Shown here in pieces: positions 24,328 through 33,784 of a stretch of 64,000 nt of DNA. Source of the DNA: Vibrio ostreae (GTDB lineage: Bacteria; Pseudomonadota; Gammaproteobacteria; Enterobacterales; Vibrionaceae). The stretch is from contig NZ_CP076643.1 in NCBI RefSeq assembly GCF_019226825.1, forward strand, positions 2,852,001-2,916,000, given 5' to 3'. The notes under the pieces were generated by a model. The model saw only the letters and a program-made list of their open reading frames with translations, was not told the origin of the DNA and searched no databases. Numbering within the stretch: position 1 is the first letter of the stretch; each line of letters begins with the position of its first letter. The position numbers were made by a program, and so were the translations under genes.

Positions 24328-25300
24328 GCCAAAGGGTAACACTGCTAATGCGCGCAAGCCTGCGGTCGGACGGGATAAGAAACGCGCCAAAACCGATAGC
24401 TTTTTTACGGTACATCGTAAACAGGCCAAAGCCTCGTTTTCGGCGTTATGGCAGCGTCCGCTTGGTAATCTGCTTACCCTGGCAGTGATCTCAATGGCAT
24501 TAGCGCTGCCGGCCAGCCTCTATTTACTCAGCAAGAACATCGCGTCGGTGGCGGATAACGTTGCCAGCCCGTCACAAATCAGTATCTATTTACGTGAGGG
24601 CACGCCGGAAGCGCGCATCATGGTGCTCAAAGATCAGGTGGAAAGCCGTACTGATGTGGCCAAGGTTGATTATATCTCTTCACAGCAAGGGCTGGATGAG
24701 CTCAGCCAGTATGCCGGATTCGATCAGGCGATCAGCCTGCTGGATGAATATGCGCTGCCTGGTGTGCTGGTGATTACCCCGGCGGTAGAAGACAAAGCGC
24801 GCATTACGGCGATTGCCCGTTCACTGCATGGTGAAGAAGACGTGACCGATGTTCGTCTGGATGAAGACTGGCTGACCCGTCTGGATGCGATTCGGAATCT
24901 GACCACGATCGTCGTGGTTTGCTTGTCGCTGCTGATGCTGGCTTCGGTATTTCTCATCGTCGGCAACACGCTGCGCTTTAATGTCCAGGCCAATAAAGAT
25001 GAAATCCAGACCATGAAGCTGATTGGTGCGACCGACAGCTATATCTTGCGTCCTTATCTGTATTCCGGGATGTGGTTCGGTTTCCTCGGTGCAATGACCG
25101 CCTGGCTGATGACGGCGCTGATCACCATTTTACTCAATGGTGCGGTGGAAGAGTTAGCCCGTCTGTATGACAGTCGTTTTCGTCTAATCGGCCTGAGCTG
25201 GGATGAATCTTTGCTGCTGCTGATGCTGGGTACACTGCTCGGTTGTGTGGCTGCGCGGGTATCTGCGCGTCGCCATTTACGCGAGATTGAACCAGTTTAA
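24317..25300 (+). CDS. ftsX: Cell division protein FtsX
   Basis: Permease-like partner of FtsE. The protein has 327 residues: a cytoplasmic Lys-rich N-terminus, a first membrane helix (LLTLAVISMALALPASLYLL, about 55-75), a periplasmic loop (about 80-195), then three helices near 200-320. The family stretches SQISIYLREG and DEIQTMKLIGATDSYILRPYLYSG are visible. The start overlaps the ftsE 3' end, so it is translationally coupled. Confidence 0.95.
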   Translation: MAIKPKGNTANARKPAVGRDKKRAKTDSFFTVHRKQAKASFSALWQRPLGNLLTLAVISMALALPASLYLLSKNIASVADNVASPSQISIYLREGTPEARIMVLKDQVESRTDVAKVDYISSQQGLDELSQYAGFDQAISLLDEYALPGVLVITPAVEDKARITAIARSLHGEEDVTDVRLDEDWLTRLDAIRNLTTIVVVCLSLLMLASVFLIVGNTLRFNVQANKDEIQTMKLIGATDSYILRPYLYSGMWFGFLGAMTAWLMTALITILLNGAVEELARLYDSRFRLIGLSWDESLLLLMLGTLLGCVAARVSARRHLREIEPV

Positions 25301-25352
25301 TTGCCGGCGGTCATATTACTGCAAAGTTGTTTTGTCACCCTGGGGGAGTCAC

Positions 25353-25380
25353 TTGTCACTCTCGGCAGTTTGTGCATAAT
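25353..25380 (+). promoter_or_regulatory. Probable sigma70 promoter for rpoH
   Basis: TTGTCA at 25353-25358 and CATAAT at 25375-25380, 16-bp spacer, about 90 bp upstream of the rpoH start. In E. coli rpoH has several promoters; only this one is clear here. Confidence 0.5.
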
Positions 25381-25468
25381 GACCAATCGACCCTTGATCC
25401 TTGTTCATTTTGAGTTCAATATTGACGGGTTAAACTGTATTCCAGATCAGAGATTGATGAGGATTTGA

Positions 25469-26326
25469 ATGACTAACCAAGCGTATCCAATGGCTCTCGT
25501 TTCACAGGACAGCTTAGACAGCTACATTCGTTCCGTAAACAGCTATCCAATGCTGACGGCTGACGAAGAGCGTGAAATGGCTGAGCGTTTACACTACTCC
25601 GGTGAGATCGAAGCGGCGAAAGGGCTGATCCTGTCGCATCTTCGCTTTGTTGTTCATGTTGCTCGCGGCTACTCCGGTTATGGTCTGCCAATGGCAGACC
25701 TGGTACAGGAAGGTAATATCGGCCTGATGAAAGCGGTTAAACGCTTTAACCCGGAAATGGGCGTCAGACTGGTCTCCTTTGCGGTGCACTGGATTAAAGC
25801 GGAAATTCACGAATACGTCCTGCGTAACTGGCGTATCGTCAAAATTGCCACCACCAAAGCGCAGCGTAAGTTGTTCTTCAATTTACGTAAGTCGAAAAAA
25901 CGCCTTGGCTGGTTTAATAACGGCGAAGTCGAAACAGTAGCTAAAGAGCTGGGTGTCGATCCGGCTGAAGTGCGTGAGATGGAATCCCGTCTGGCGGCAC
26001 AAGATGCCACGTTTGAAATGTCCGCTGATGATGATGACAATCCGAATGCTTACACTGCGCCGGTGTTGTATCTTGAGGACAAGCAGTCGGATCTGGCTGA
26101 CAATGTCGAAGCGCAGAACTGGGAAGCCCACACCACGCAACGCCTGACACAGGCGATGTCGACCCTTGATGAGCGCAGCCAGCACATTGTGCGCTCGCGC
26201 TGGCTGGACGATCAGAAAGCCACGCTGCAGGAGCTGGCAGAAATGTATAACGTTTCTGCCGAACGTATCCGCCAGCTGGAAAAGAATGCGATGAAAAAGC
26301 TTAAAGACGCCGTGGGTGAGTTCTAA
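25469..26326 (+). CDS. rpoH: RNA polymerase sigma factor RpoH (sigma 32)
   Basis: The heat-shock sigma factor, which directs RNA polymerase to chaperone and protease genes. It has 285 residues. Region 1.2/2.1 ([21 protein letters not shown]), region 2 ([32 protein letters not shown]), the RpoH-box type stretch [15 protein letters not shown], and the region 4 helix-turn-helix ([20 protein letters not shown]) are all present. The 5' mRNA may fold as a thermosensor as in E. coli, not tested here. Its terminator is at about 26350. Confidence 0.97.
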   Translation: MTNQAYPMALVSQDSLDSYIRSVNSYPMLTADEEREMAERLHYSGEIEAAKGLILSHLRFVVHVARGYSGYGLPMADLVQEGNIGLMKAVKRFNPEMGVRLVSFAVHWIKAEIHEYVLRNWRIVKIATTKAQRKLFFNLRKSKKRLGWFNNGEVETVAKELGVDPAEVREMESRLAAQDATFEMSADDDDNPNAYTAPVLYLEDKQSDLADNVEAQNWEAHTTQRLTQAMSTLDERSQHIVRSRWLDDQKATLQELAEMYNVSAERIRQLEKNAMKKLKDAVGEF

Positions 26327-26347
26327 ACCTCACGACGACCTGACAGT

Positions 26348-26379
26348 CAAAACCGAGATCTCCGGATCTCGGTTTTTTT
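26348..26379 (+). terminator. rpoH terminator
   Basis: AAAACCGAGATC-TCC-GGATCTCGGTTTTTTT, a strong stem followed by a T run. Confidence 0.9.
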
Positions 26380-26420
26380 ATGCCTGATCGAAAAGTAAGA
26401 TCGCCTTGGTTTACTTACCT

Positions 26421-26637
26421 TGTGGATAACTCTGTGACAAAATTATTTACTGACTGTCATCAAGCAGGGTAAATCAAGGCCTGAACGCTGTTTTATATTT
26501 GGGGATATGTTTATCTTTACACACAGAAAAATAAGGATCATCACAAGATGTTGTGGATCGAACTTTCTCAAACCACTTTATCAACGCAATCCACAGAATT
26601 ATCCACAAATGACGAATATTTGATCACTGGTGGATAA
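26421..26637. promoter_or_regulatory. Cluster of DnaA-box-like 9-mers upstream of glpE
   Basis: Within 217 bp of non-coding DNA, two perfect DnaA boxes are seen: TGTGGATAA at 26421-26429 (inverse) and TTATCCACA at 26599-26607. There are also near matches TGTGGATCG at 26552, CAATCCACA at 26587 and GGTGGATAA at 26629, on both strands. The rest of the 390-bp gap shows no ORF. Confidence 0.55.
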
Positions 26638-26718
26638 CCTTACTGGTGTCGTGTACTTGTTGAGCACTGGATAGGTTACAATGTGTGCCGGTAAATAATG
26701 CTCAACAGAGAACTTAAC

Positions 26719-27039
26719 ATGGACCAATTTCAGCACATCGACGTTGCTGGCGCCCAGGCGCTGATCGAACAACACAATGCCAAGCTTCTGGACATTCGTG
26801 ATCCCCAGTCATTTGCCGTCGCGCATGCCAAAGATGCCTATCACCTGACCAACGACACTATCGTTGCCTTTATGGATCAGACCGAGTTTGATGAACCTGT
26901 CTTAGTGATGTGCTATCACGGCATCAGCAGTCAGGGCGCGGCTCAATACCTGGTTAACCAGGGATTCGAACAGGTGTATAGTGTAGACGGCGGTTTTGAG
27001 GCCTGGCACCGGGCTAACCTTCCTATCGAAGCGAGCTGA
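26719..27039 (+). CDS. glpE: Thiosulfate sulfurtransferase GlpE
   Basis: A 106-residue single-domain rhodanese that transfers sulfur from thiosulfate to cyanide or thioredoxin. The active-site loop is CYHGISS with Cys65, the residue number of the E. coli enzyme. [10 protein letters not shown] and [11 protein letters not shown] are family motifs. I chose the ATG at 26719 to match the MDQF-type start; the in-frame ATG 21 nt upstream is less likely. glpG follows 3 nt after, as in the E. coli glpEGR cluster, but glpR is absent here. Confidence 0.94.
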   Translation: MDQFQHIDVAGAQALIEQHNAKLLDIRDPQSFAVAHAKDAYHLTNDTIVAFMDQTEFDEPVLVMCYHGISSQGAAQYLVNQGFEQVYSVDGGFEAWHRANLPIEAS

Positions 27040-27042
27040 TTT

Positions 27043-27888
27043 ATGATTAAACTGATCTCCCTGAACAATCCGCGCATGGCGCAGGCTTTTATTGATTACA
27101 TGGCATCGCGCCACATTGATATTCAGATGATGCCAGAGGAGGGAGGCCAGTTTGCGCTGTGGCTGACAGATGAACAGCACCTGATAGAGGCGGAAGCAGA
27201 ACTGCAACATTTCCTGCACAACCCCAATCACAGTAAATATCAGGCGGCATCCTGGGCGCTGGCCGAATCACGCCAGTCCCGCTTTGTTTATCGCTCGCCT
27301 AGCATGCTCACCATGCTGCGCTCTAAAGCCGGTCCGGTTACTTTAGGTACCATGCTGTTGTGTGCTGCGATTTTCGCGCTGTCACTGCTGGGAATGGGAA
27401 ATCAGATCTTTGCGGCACTGCACTTTCCTGCTCACGGCGGACAGCAGTGGCAGCTCTGGCGCTGGTTCAGTCATGCATTGCTGCATTTCTCGGTGCTGCA
27501 CATTGCCTTTAACCTGCTGTGGTGGTGGCAACTGGGTGGTGACATTGAAAAGCGGCTCGGCAGTGGCAAGCTAGTGCAGATATTTCTGCTGTCGGCGGCC
27601 CTGTCCGGAGCCGGGCAATACTGGGTAGAGGGGGCGAACTTCGGTGGTTTGTCCGGAGTGGTGTACGCATTGGTCGGCTATCTTTGGATGCTGAGCGTAC
27701 GGGCGCCGCATCTCGGACTGACGATGCCCAAAGCGCTGATCGGCTTTATGCTGGTCTGGCTGGTGCTGGGCTTCGTACAGCCTTTTATGGCTATCGCTAA
27801 TTCTGCCCATCTGGCAGGCCTGGTTACCGGCGTCATTCTTGGTTTACATGATGCCGGACGTTTGCAATCTAAAGGTGCGGATGCCTGA
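27043..27888 (+). CDS. glpG: Rhomboid protease GlpG
   Basis: Intramembrane serine protease, 281 residues. A soluble N-terminal domain (about 1-75) is followed by six membrane helices. The catalytic Ser204 lies in GGLSGVVYALVGY and His256 in AHLAGLVTG. HALLHFSVLHIAFNLLWWW is the conserved helix-2 region with His and Asn of the oxyanion hole. E. coli GlpG has 276 residues. Confidence 0.96.
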   Translation: MIKLISLNNPRMAQAFIDYMASRHIDIQMMPEEGGQFALWLTDEQHLIEAEAELQHFLHNPNHSKYQAASWALAESRQSRFVYRSPSMLTMLRSKAGPVTLGTMLLCAAIFALSLLGMGNQIFAALHFPAHGGQQWQLWRWFSHALLHFSVLHIAFNLLWWWQLGGDIEKRLGSGKLVQIFLLSAALSGAGQYWVEGANFGGLSGVVYALVGYLWMLSVRAPHLGLTMPKALIGFMLVWLVLGFVQPFMAIANSAHLAGLVTGVILGLHDAGRLQSKGADA

Positions 27889-27901
27889 GCTGCCGCCCGG
27901 A

Positions 27902-28309
27902 TTACTGATAAATATACTTAGTGAACAGCAGATCAGCGATCAGCTTGCGACCGGTTTCCGGTAGCAGCACACTGTTGAGGTCGTCGACCAGGGTTTTACG
28001 CAGATCTTCGCGTCCCGCCAGAGATTTAATCGTGTCTTCACTCTGTTTACCCAGCAGCTCGACGACCGCGTCGCGGATCAGCGGCTGATGGCGTTCAACC
28101 AGCGGCAGGTCGGCACTATTGGCCACCATAATATCGATGCGTACCTGGATATAGCCGAGCTTTTTACCCTGAGTAAAAAAGTTGGTGGTCAGATCCGGCT
28201 CAAGCGTGAAGTAAGCCAGTTTGGGCGCCTCTTCATCACTGGCATAAACTGCACCAGGTAAGACAAGGCTGGCGGCCAGTATGGCGTGGACTAGGTAACG
28301 TTTAAGCAT
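27902..28309 (-). CDS. FliL-like periplasmic/membrane protein
   Basis: A 135-residue protein. A signal-like N-terminus (MLKRYLVHAILAASLVLPGAVYA) is followed by a FliL-type domain: YFTLEPDLTTNFF, LGYIQVRIDIMV, HQPLIRDAVVELLGKQS, REDLRKTLVDDLNSVLL. True FliL works at the flagellar basal body. No flagellar gene is near, so this is probably a FliL paralogue of unknown role. I chose the ATG at 28309, which gives a clean signal peptide; longer open frames upstream do not. It is divergent from ubiC. Confidence 0.85.
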   Translation of the reverse strand: MLKRYLVHAILAASLVLPGAVYASDEEAPKLAYFTLEPDLTTNFFTQGKKLGYIQVRIDIMVANSADLPLVERHQPLIRDAVVELLGKQSEDTIKSLAGREDLRKTLVDDLNSVLLPETGRKLIADLLFTKYIYQ

Positions 28310-28474
28310 ATTTGTGCCTGTTCTTTCTTCTGTTCCTGATACTCGAAGCGCCAGACTCTTGTTACAATAGCGCATCATTAGACAACAAATGCTGCATAGG
28401 GTCGGACTGGTTTGGGAATGAGCTTGCATTCGATCTCTATTGTATGACGAATAAGCGTCATATTGAATACTAGT

Positions 28475-29008
28475 ATGAATCAAACAACTGCGTTTTATCT
28501 GGCCGCATTGCGCCAGGTCAGCTGGCAACAGCCTGAACAATTTACTTATCCTGACGAGAATGCCAAAACCTGGTTACTTGAGCTGGGCTCGTTGTCACAT
28601 CTGATGGCAGCACACTGTGAGCATTTCAGCGTCAAATTACTCCACAACCAGTTTACTGCTGCCGCTGAGTTGCATGCCGATGAAGTGCAGCTCTTGAGTG
28701 AAGAGCAGTGTCTGCTGCGTCAGGTGGTGTTACAGGGCGATGCGGTGCCATGGGCTCTGGGCAGTACGTTAATTCCACTTTCCTCCATGCAGCAACGTGA
28801 CTGGCAGCAGCAGGGCGATACTCCGCTCGGCGAGACGATATTCAGTTGTGAAACTGTGAAACGAGATGCTTTGCAGGTCGGATGGGCCGAGACATCCCGT
28901 GGTAAATTACTCGCGCGCCGCTCCCGTTTATGGATGCAGCATAAACCCATGTTAGTGGCAGAACTGTTTTTGCCCGATTCACCGATTTACTCCAAGGAGA
29001 GAGTGTAA
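28475..29008 (+). CDS. ubiC: Chorismate pyruvate-lyase
   Basis: First committed step of ubiquinone synthesis: chorismate to 4-hydroxybenzoate and pyruvate. The protein has 177 residues and family features such as RQVVLQGDAVPWALGSTLIP and the C-terminal SRLWMQHKPMLVAELFLPDSP. The ATG at 28475 is preferred to the TTG 12 nt upstream. The stop is immediately followed by the ubiA start, so the two are one transcript, as in E. coli. Confidence 0.93.
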   Translation: MNQTTAFYLAALRQVSWQQPEQFTYPDENAKTWLLELGSLSHLMAAHCEHFSVKLLHNQFTAAAELHADEVQLLSEEQCLLRQVVLQGDAVPWALGSTLIPLSSMQQRDWQQQGDTPLGETIFSCETVKRDALQVGWAETSRGKLLARRSRLWMQHKPMLVAELFLPDSPIYSKERV

Positions 29009-29863
29009 ATGAATGCAGAAAAAGCCCGCGCATTGTGGCAGTTAATGCGTATGGATCGTCCGATTGGCTCATTGCTGCTGATGTGGCCGACGATTTGGGC
29101 ACTGATTCTGGCCGCGCGCGGTATGCCGGATTGGAACGTATTGCTGGTGTTTGTTATCGGAGTATTTGCGATGCGCTCGGCTGGCTGTGTGATCAATGAT
29201 TTTGCTGACCGTAAGGTAGACGGACACGTTAAACGTACCGCCTCGCGTCCGTTGCCATCCGGCAAAGTGACCGCCCGGGAGGCGATGATCCTGTTCATTT
29301 CCCTGTCTGTGCTCTCGTTTCTGCTGGTTCTGACCATGAATCCGCTGACGATTAAGCTCTCGTTTGCCGGGCTGGTGCTGGCTTTCATCTATCCGTTTAT
29401 GAAGCGTTATACCCATTTACCGCAGTTCTTTTTGGGGCTGGCTTTCAGTTGGTCGATTCCGATGGCTTGGGCCGCGCAGGCGAATGAACTGCCACCTGTG
29501 GTGTGGTTTGTGTTTGTTATTAATCTGCTGTGGACGGTGGCTTATGATACTCAGTACGCCATGGTGGATCGCGATGATGATCTGCTGATCGGAATTAAGT
29601 CGACCGCTATTTTGTTTGGTCGTTTTGACAAGCTGATTATCGGGGTATTGCAACTGCTGACCGTCGCTATGCTGATTGCGTTGGGGATCAGTGAGCAACT
29701 GGGTGGCAGCTACTACTGGGGCGTTTTGATTGCCAGTGTGCTGTTTGCTTACCAGCAGCGTTTGATTCGCCACCGTGAGCGGATGCCGTGCTTTCAGGCG
29801 TTCCTCAACAACAACTATGTCGGCATGGCGATAGCGGTCGCGATCTTTATTTCACTGATGTAA
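29009..29863 (+). CDS. ubiA: 4-hydroxybenzoate octaprenyltransferase
   Basis: Membrane prenyltransferase, 284 residues with about nine hydrophobic helices. It attaches an octaprenyl chain to 4-hydroxybenzoate, the product of UbiC. The two Asp-rich motifs that bind Mg-prenyl diphosphate are [15 protein letters not shown] (about 68-82) and [13 protein letters not shown] (about 183-195). [16 protein letters not shown] is the conserved first-helix region. It ends in a bidirectional terminator. Confidence 0.96.
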   Translation: MNAEKARALWQLMRMDRPIGSLLLMWPTIWALILAARGMPDWNVLLVFVIGVFAMRSAGCVINDFADRKVDGHVKRTASRPLPSGKVTAREAMILFISLSVLSFLLVLTMNPLTIKLSFAGLVLAFIYPFMKRYTHLPQFFLGLAFSWSIPMAWAAQANELPPVVWFVFVINLLWTVAYDTQYAMVDRDDDLLIGIKSTAILFGRFDKLIIGVLQLLTVAMLIALGISEQLGGSYYWGVLIASVLFAYQQRLIRHRERMPCFQAFLNNNYVGMAIAVAIFISLM

Positions 29864-29868
29864 CCCGA

Positions 29869-29901
29869 TAAAAAAGGCATCCATGCGGATGCCTTTTTTA
29901 T
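29869..29901. terminator. Bidirectional terminator between ubiA and plsB
   Basis: AAAAAAGGCATCC/GGATGCCTTTTTTA, convergent with the plsB 3' end. Confidence 0.88.
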
Positions 29902-29975
29902 ACCCTGTTCCCGTCCCCTCTGTCCTGTATGGGAACAGGGGGCGGGAAGGGGTGAATAGGACGGCTGCTGCGTCG

Positions 29976-32399
29976 TTACTCTGCCTGACAGATACTTTCC
30001 GAAATAGTTAAGCGTACTTCAGAGTGCAGCATCGCATTGACCATACGTGACAGATGACGAATCTGCTCCTGATTGTTGTTACCCTCGGCATCGACATAGC
30101 CTTGTTGCTTGAGGGTGACAAACAGCGCGGCAAACACACCTTTGTCGAAAAATTCCGGCGCATTGATACCGTGCAGACGGCCCAGACGCTGTGCGATCTC
30201 CTGACTCTTGGCCTCCAGATCAGCTTTGGCCAGATGCGGGCATGCAACCAGCAGGTTGAGCGCAATCGCATAGCGCTGCAGGGTTTCCGAGATGGTGCGT
30301 CCCAGCAGCATCAGTACCTGAGTGTTAGCCTGATTAATGGTTGCAACCCCATCTTCTACCGTCAGTAACTGCTGGCTTTCCAGCTCGGCCAGATACTGAT
30401 CCACCCTTTCATCCAGCTGATCAGCGGCAATACTCAGGAACAGCTCCTGTTGCAAAAACGGATACACCTTGGCGACACAGGTCTTGATCTGGCTGACCGG
30501 CATCTGCTGCTGGCGAATCAGCATCTGCGCAATCAGCGACGGCAATGCCAGCAGATGAATGATGTTATTGCGGTAGTAGGTCATTAAAATCGACTGGTTA
30601 CGATCCAGGGAAACAATGTCGCCCATGGTATCGCTTTCGACCACAAACTTATCCAGTGACTCAGCATGCTCGACCAGACTCTGGGCACTTTCATCCGGAA
30701 TGGTGAAGGTGGCCGAGTAGGGCACATTGCGCAGCAGAGACAGGTAGCAGTCAATCTGTTTGATCAGCTTGTCACGCGCCAGAGCGCGCTGACGTGAGGC
30801 CAGCAGCGCCGTCGCGCACAGGGTCATGGCATTGGCCGCCGCGGCATCGTTGATATGGGTCATCATCTTAGTGGCCAGCGTATTGACCACCGGATTCATC
30901 CATTGCGGCTTGCTGCTGCCCATGGGGTCGATGTCCTGGGTCCACTGCGGTACCTGTTCATTAAGAAAGGCATTCAGCGGAATCGGTTCACCGAAGTTAA
31001 CGTAACCCTGGCCGAAATTGCGCAGTTTGCGGATGGTACGCAGCACCAGGCTGGCATTCTCTTTCTCTTTGCGTTTGCCGCGCAGCTCTTTGGCGTAAGT
31101 GCCTACTTCCATCACATGTTCGTAGCCGATGTAGACCGGAACCAGAGTGACCGGACGATTGAGACCGCGCAGCATGGCCTGAATGGTCATCGCCAGCATG
31201 CCGGTTTTAGCCTGCAGCAGGCGACCGGTACGCGAGCGTCCGCCTTCGCTGAAGTACTCGACCGAGTAGCCTTTACTGAACAGCTCGGCCAGATACTCGC
31301 GGAAAATGGTTGAATATAGCTTATTGCCTTTAAAGCTGCGGCGGATAAAGAACGCACCGCCACGGCGGAAAATTGGCCCAGCCGGGAAGAAATTGAGGTT
31401 GATACCGGCGGCAATGTGCGGCGGAACCAGACCTTCATGATAGAGCACGTACGACAGCAGCAAATAATCCATATGGCTGCGATGACAAGGGACATAGACA
31501 ATTTCGTGCCCGTCCTGTGCCAGGCGGCGCACGGTCGCGGCGTTGTTGATATTCAGCCCCTGATAGATGCGATTCCACAGCCAGCCCAGCAGACGATCGC
31601 CTTTTTTCACCAGTGAGTAGGAGAAATCCGCGGCAATTTCATCCAGAATCGCGTGGGCTTCTTTACGCGCTTTTTCCAGCGAAATATTTTTCGCCGCCGC
31701 TTCATCATGGATCGCTTTTTCGATCGCCGGTGAATCCATCAGGCGCTCAAACAGCCGCTGACGTTGTGGCAGGTTAGGGCCTGAGGCTGCCAGTTTCTGG
31801 CGTGAGAAGTGAATGCGGGCAACCCGGGCCAGCTTGTGAGCAATCGACGCGTCGGTGCCGTGTTCGTCTGCCATATAGCGCAGTGAGACGACCGGGCTGA
31901 AGCGCAGCAGGCAGTCGCGGCCTGAGCTGAGTACGGCTTTGGCTTTCTGGGCACCATTCAGAGCCAGCAGATAAGGGCGTTCACGACCTTCCTGACCGGG
32001 TTTCCGCCCCCACAATACACTGGCCGGAATGACCTGAACATCCAGTTGCTGATCGCTGTGGTGCAACTTAAGCAGTTCCGAGAAGGTATCAATCGAGTCG
32101 CTCGGCACGTGGTTATCATCCTGCAGCAGCGCCGGACGTGATGAGATGAACACGTAGCGGTTCAGGGTCTGGCCGTTGATCTCCAGCGGCTGCAGCGGAT
32201 CGGGTAAACCGGCTTTCAGTGCGAGGGTCTGCAGAGTCAGCAAATCGACATTGGAGCGAAATGGTAGTGCGTAGACAATCGGCTTGTTAATATCTATATC
32301 CAGATCCTCAATCGGATTGGATGGAATGGCGGTTCCTTTAACCAGCATCGAGAGCGGCAGTTTTAACAGGGAACGCGATAACGAGTGTCCAGAAGACAT
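29976..32399 (-). CDS. plsB: Glycerol-3-phosphate 1-O-acyltransferase
   Basis: First step of phospholipid synthesis, making 1-acyl-glycerol-3-phosphate from acyl-ACP or acyl-CoA at the inner membrane. The protein has 807 residues, as long as E. coli PlsB. Acyltransferase block 1 is [10 protein letters not shown] (HX4D, near residue 305). Block 2 is [12 protein letters not shown], block 3 [12 protein letters not shown] (binds glycerol phosphate) and block 4 [11 protein letters not shown]. It lies next to dgkA in the divergent E. coli-like arrangement. Confidence 0.97.
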   Translation of the reverse strand: MSSGHSLSRSLLKLPLSMLVKGTAIPSNPIEDLDIDINKPIVYALPFRSNVDLLTLQTLALKAGLPDPLQPLEINGQTLNRYVFISSRPALLQDDNHVPSDSIDTFSELLKLHHSDQQLDVQVIPASVLWGRKPGQEGRERPYLLALNGAQKAKAVLSSGRDCLLRFSPVVSLRYMADEHGTDASIAHKLARVARIHFSRQKLAASGPNLPQRQRLFERLMDSPAIEKAIHDEAAAKNISLEKARKEAHAILDEIAADFSYSLVKKGDRLLGWLWNRIYQGLNINNAATVRRLAQDGHEIVYVPCHRSHMDYLLLSYVLYHEGLVPPHIAAGINLNFFPAGPIFRRGGAFFIRRSFKGNKLYSTIFREYLAELFSKGYSVEYFSEGGRSRTGRLLQAKTGMLAMTIQAMLRGLNRPVTLVPVYIGYEHVMEVGTYAKELRGKRKEKENASLVLRTIRKLRNFGQGYVNFGEPIPLNAFLNEQVPQWTQDIDPMGSSKPQWMNPVVNTLATKMMTHINDAAAANAMTLCATALLASRQRALARDKLIKQIDCYLSLLRNVPYSATFTIPDESAQSLVEHAESLDKFVVESDTMGDIVSLDRNQSILMTYYRNNIIHLLALPSLIAQMLIRQQQMPVSQIKTCVAKVYPFLQQELFLSIAADQLDERVDQYLAELESQQLLTVEDGVATINQANTQVLMLLGRTISETLQRYAIALNLLVACPHLAKADLEAKSQEIAQRLGRLHGINAPEFFDKGVFAALFVTLKQQGYVDAEGNNNQEQIRHLSRMVNAMLHSEVRLTISESICQAE

Positions 32400-32616
32400 A
32401 AGGTTCAGAGCCTCAAATATGGATACATGACCAGAGTATCAAGCTGTACTTTGCGCTGTGATTCATTGAAATGAAACAAGATGCGCAGACAGTAAAATAC
32501 GTTGCAGTCGGTGTCTTTTTTGAGCTGCAAGAATACCAGAAACTGGTCAAACCTTTTAATATAATTGGGCTTATTTACGTCATTTCTGAGTGAAATGTTG
32601 GGAACAGGAACATAAA

Positions 32617-32979
32617 GTGCAAAAAAAGAATCCGCAGGGATTAAAACGTATCCTCAAGGCCAGTCGCTATTCATACCAGGGAATTGGGGCCGCGTTTAAA
32701 AATGAAGCGGCCTTTCGTGAAGAGATTATTCTGGCGTGTGTCTTGATTCCGCTTGCGGTGTGGCTCGATGTCAGCCAACTGGAACGGGTACTGATGATCG
32801 CCACAGTGTTATTGGTCATGGTGGTTGAGTTGCTCAACAGTGCGATTGAAGCTGTGGTGGACCGCATCGGTCCCGAACACCATGAACTGGCGGGACGCGC
32901 CAAAGACATGGGATCGGCCGCGGTATTTATCACCATGCTGCTCTGTGGCTATGTCTGGATAGAGGCCCTGTTTATCTGA
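32617..32979 (+). CDS. dgkA: Diacylglycerol kinase
   Basis: A 120-residue trimeric membrane kinase that recycles diacylglycerol made during membrane-derived oligosaccharide turnover. It has three membrane helices, the conserved RYSYQGIGAAFKNEAAFREE, and the active-site VVELLNSAIEAVVDRIGPEHHELAGRAKDMGSA region (Glu, Asn, Lys, Asp). GTG at 32617 with AGGAA upstream gives a length near the E. coli 122. A longer ATG start 27 nt upstream is open. It lies divergent from plsB and upstream of lexA. Confidence 0.94.
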   Translation: MQKKNPQGLKRILKASRYSYQGIGAAFKNEAAFREEIILACVLIPLAVWLDVSQLERVLMIATVLLVMVVELLNSAIEAVVDRIGPEHHELAGRAKDMGSAAVFITMLLCGYVWIEALFI

Positions 32980-33029
32980 ACAGCGCTTTATCTAAAAAAC
33001 AAGCAATTGGCTTTCCATTTCACCAATTA

Positions 33030-33065
33030 CTGGATATACTCACAGTCAACTGTATAAAAAGACAG
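33030..33065 (+). promoter_or_regulatory. Two LexA (SOS) boxes before lexA
   Basis: CTGGATATACTCACAG at 33030-33045 and CTGTATAAAAAGACAG at 33050-33065, both fitting CTG-N10-CAG. Paired boxes are also the arrangement in E. coli lexA. They lie 8-43 nt upstream of the start codon and explain autoregulation. Confidence 0.9.
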
Positions 33066-33072
33066 GTGACTT

Positions 33073-33699
33073 ATGAAGCCGTTAACGCCACGCCAACAAG
33101 AAGTGTTTGATCTGATTAAAAGTAAGATCGAAGAAACCGGAATGCCACCTACTCGGGCGGAAATCGCTCGTGAACTGGGTTTTCGCTCAGCCAATGCGGC
33201 CGAAGAACACCTCAAAGCACTGGCACGCAAGCAAGTGATTGAGATCGTTCCGGGTGCCTCACGCGGCATTCGTATTCTGCTTGGAGCGGCCAACGATGAA
33301 GCCGATGAAATCGGATTACCGCTGATTGGCCGTGTTGCCGCGGGTGAACCGATTCTGGCTCAGGAGCATGTAGAGACTCATTATCAGGTCGATCCTGGCA
33401 TGTTCCGTCCGCAGGCTGACTTTCTGCTGCGGGTGCAAGGCGAAAGCATGAAGAACATCGGTATTATGGATGGTGATCTGCTGGCAGTGCATAAAACTCA
33501 GGACGTGCGTAATGGTCAGGTCGTGGTGGCGCGGGTCGAAGAGGATGTAACGGTAAAACGTCTTGAGCGTAACGGCGCGAAAGTGCTATTGCACGCAGAA
33601 AACGAAGCGTTTGCCCCAATCGAAGTCGACCTCACCTGTCAGGAAATGACTATCGAAGGTATCGCAGTCGGTATTATCCGCAATACTGACTGGATGTGA
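33073..33699 (+). CDS. lexA: LexA repressor
   Basis: SOS repressor and self-cleaving protease, 208 residues. The N-terminal winged helix is [19 protein letters not shown] with recognition helix [12 protein letters not shown]. The cleavage site is Ala90-Gly91 in [10 protein letters not shown]. The catalytic dyad is Ser125 (QGESMKNIG) and Lys162 (EDVTVKRLE), 37 residues apart as in E. coli (119/156). The sequence between the domains is a little longer than in E. coli. Confidence 0.97.
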   Translation: MKPLTPRQQEVFDLIKSKIEETGMPPTRAEIARELGFRSANAAEEHLKALARKQVIEIVPGASRGIRILLGAANDEADEIGLPLIGRVAAGEPILAQEHVETHYQVDPGMFRPQADFLLRVQGESMKNIGIMDGDLLAVHKTQDVRNGQVVVARVEEDVTVKRLERNGAKVLLHAENEAFAPIEVDLTCQEMTIEGIAVGIIRNTDWM

Positions 33700-33739
33700 G
33701 GTTAGTTGAGATTTATTCTCAATAACTTGCCAATCTAAT

Positions 33740-33754
33740 TGATATTCATTATCA
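33740..33754 (+). promoter_or_regulatory. Probable Fur box
   Basis: TGATATTCATTATCA, close to the 7-1-7 Fur consensus TGATAAT-N-ATTATCA with the right half perfect. It lies 30 nt before the start of the next gene, where it would overlap a promoter. Predicted from the match only. Confidence 0.55.
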
Positions 33755-33784
33755 TCTTTCTTGTGTCACACAAGGAAGATGATA

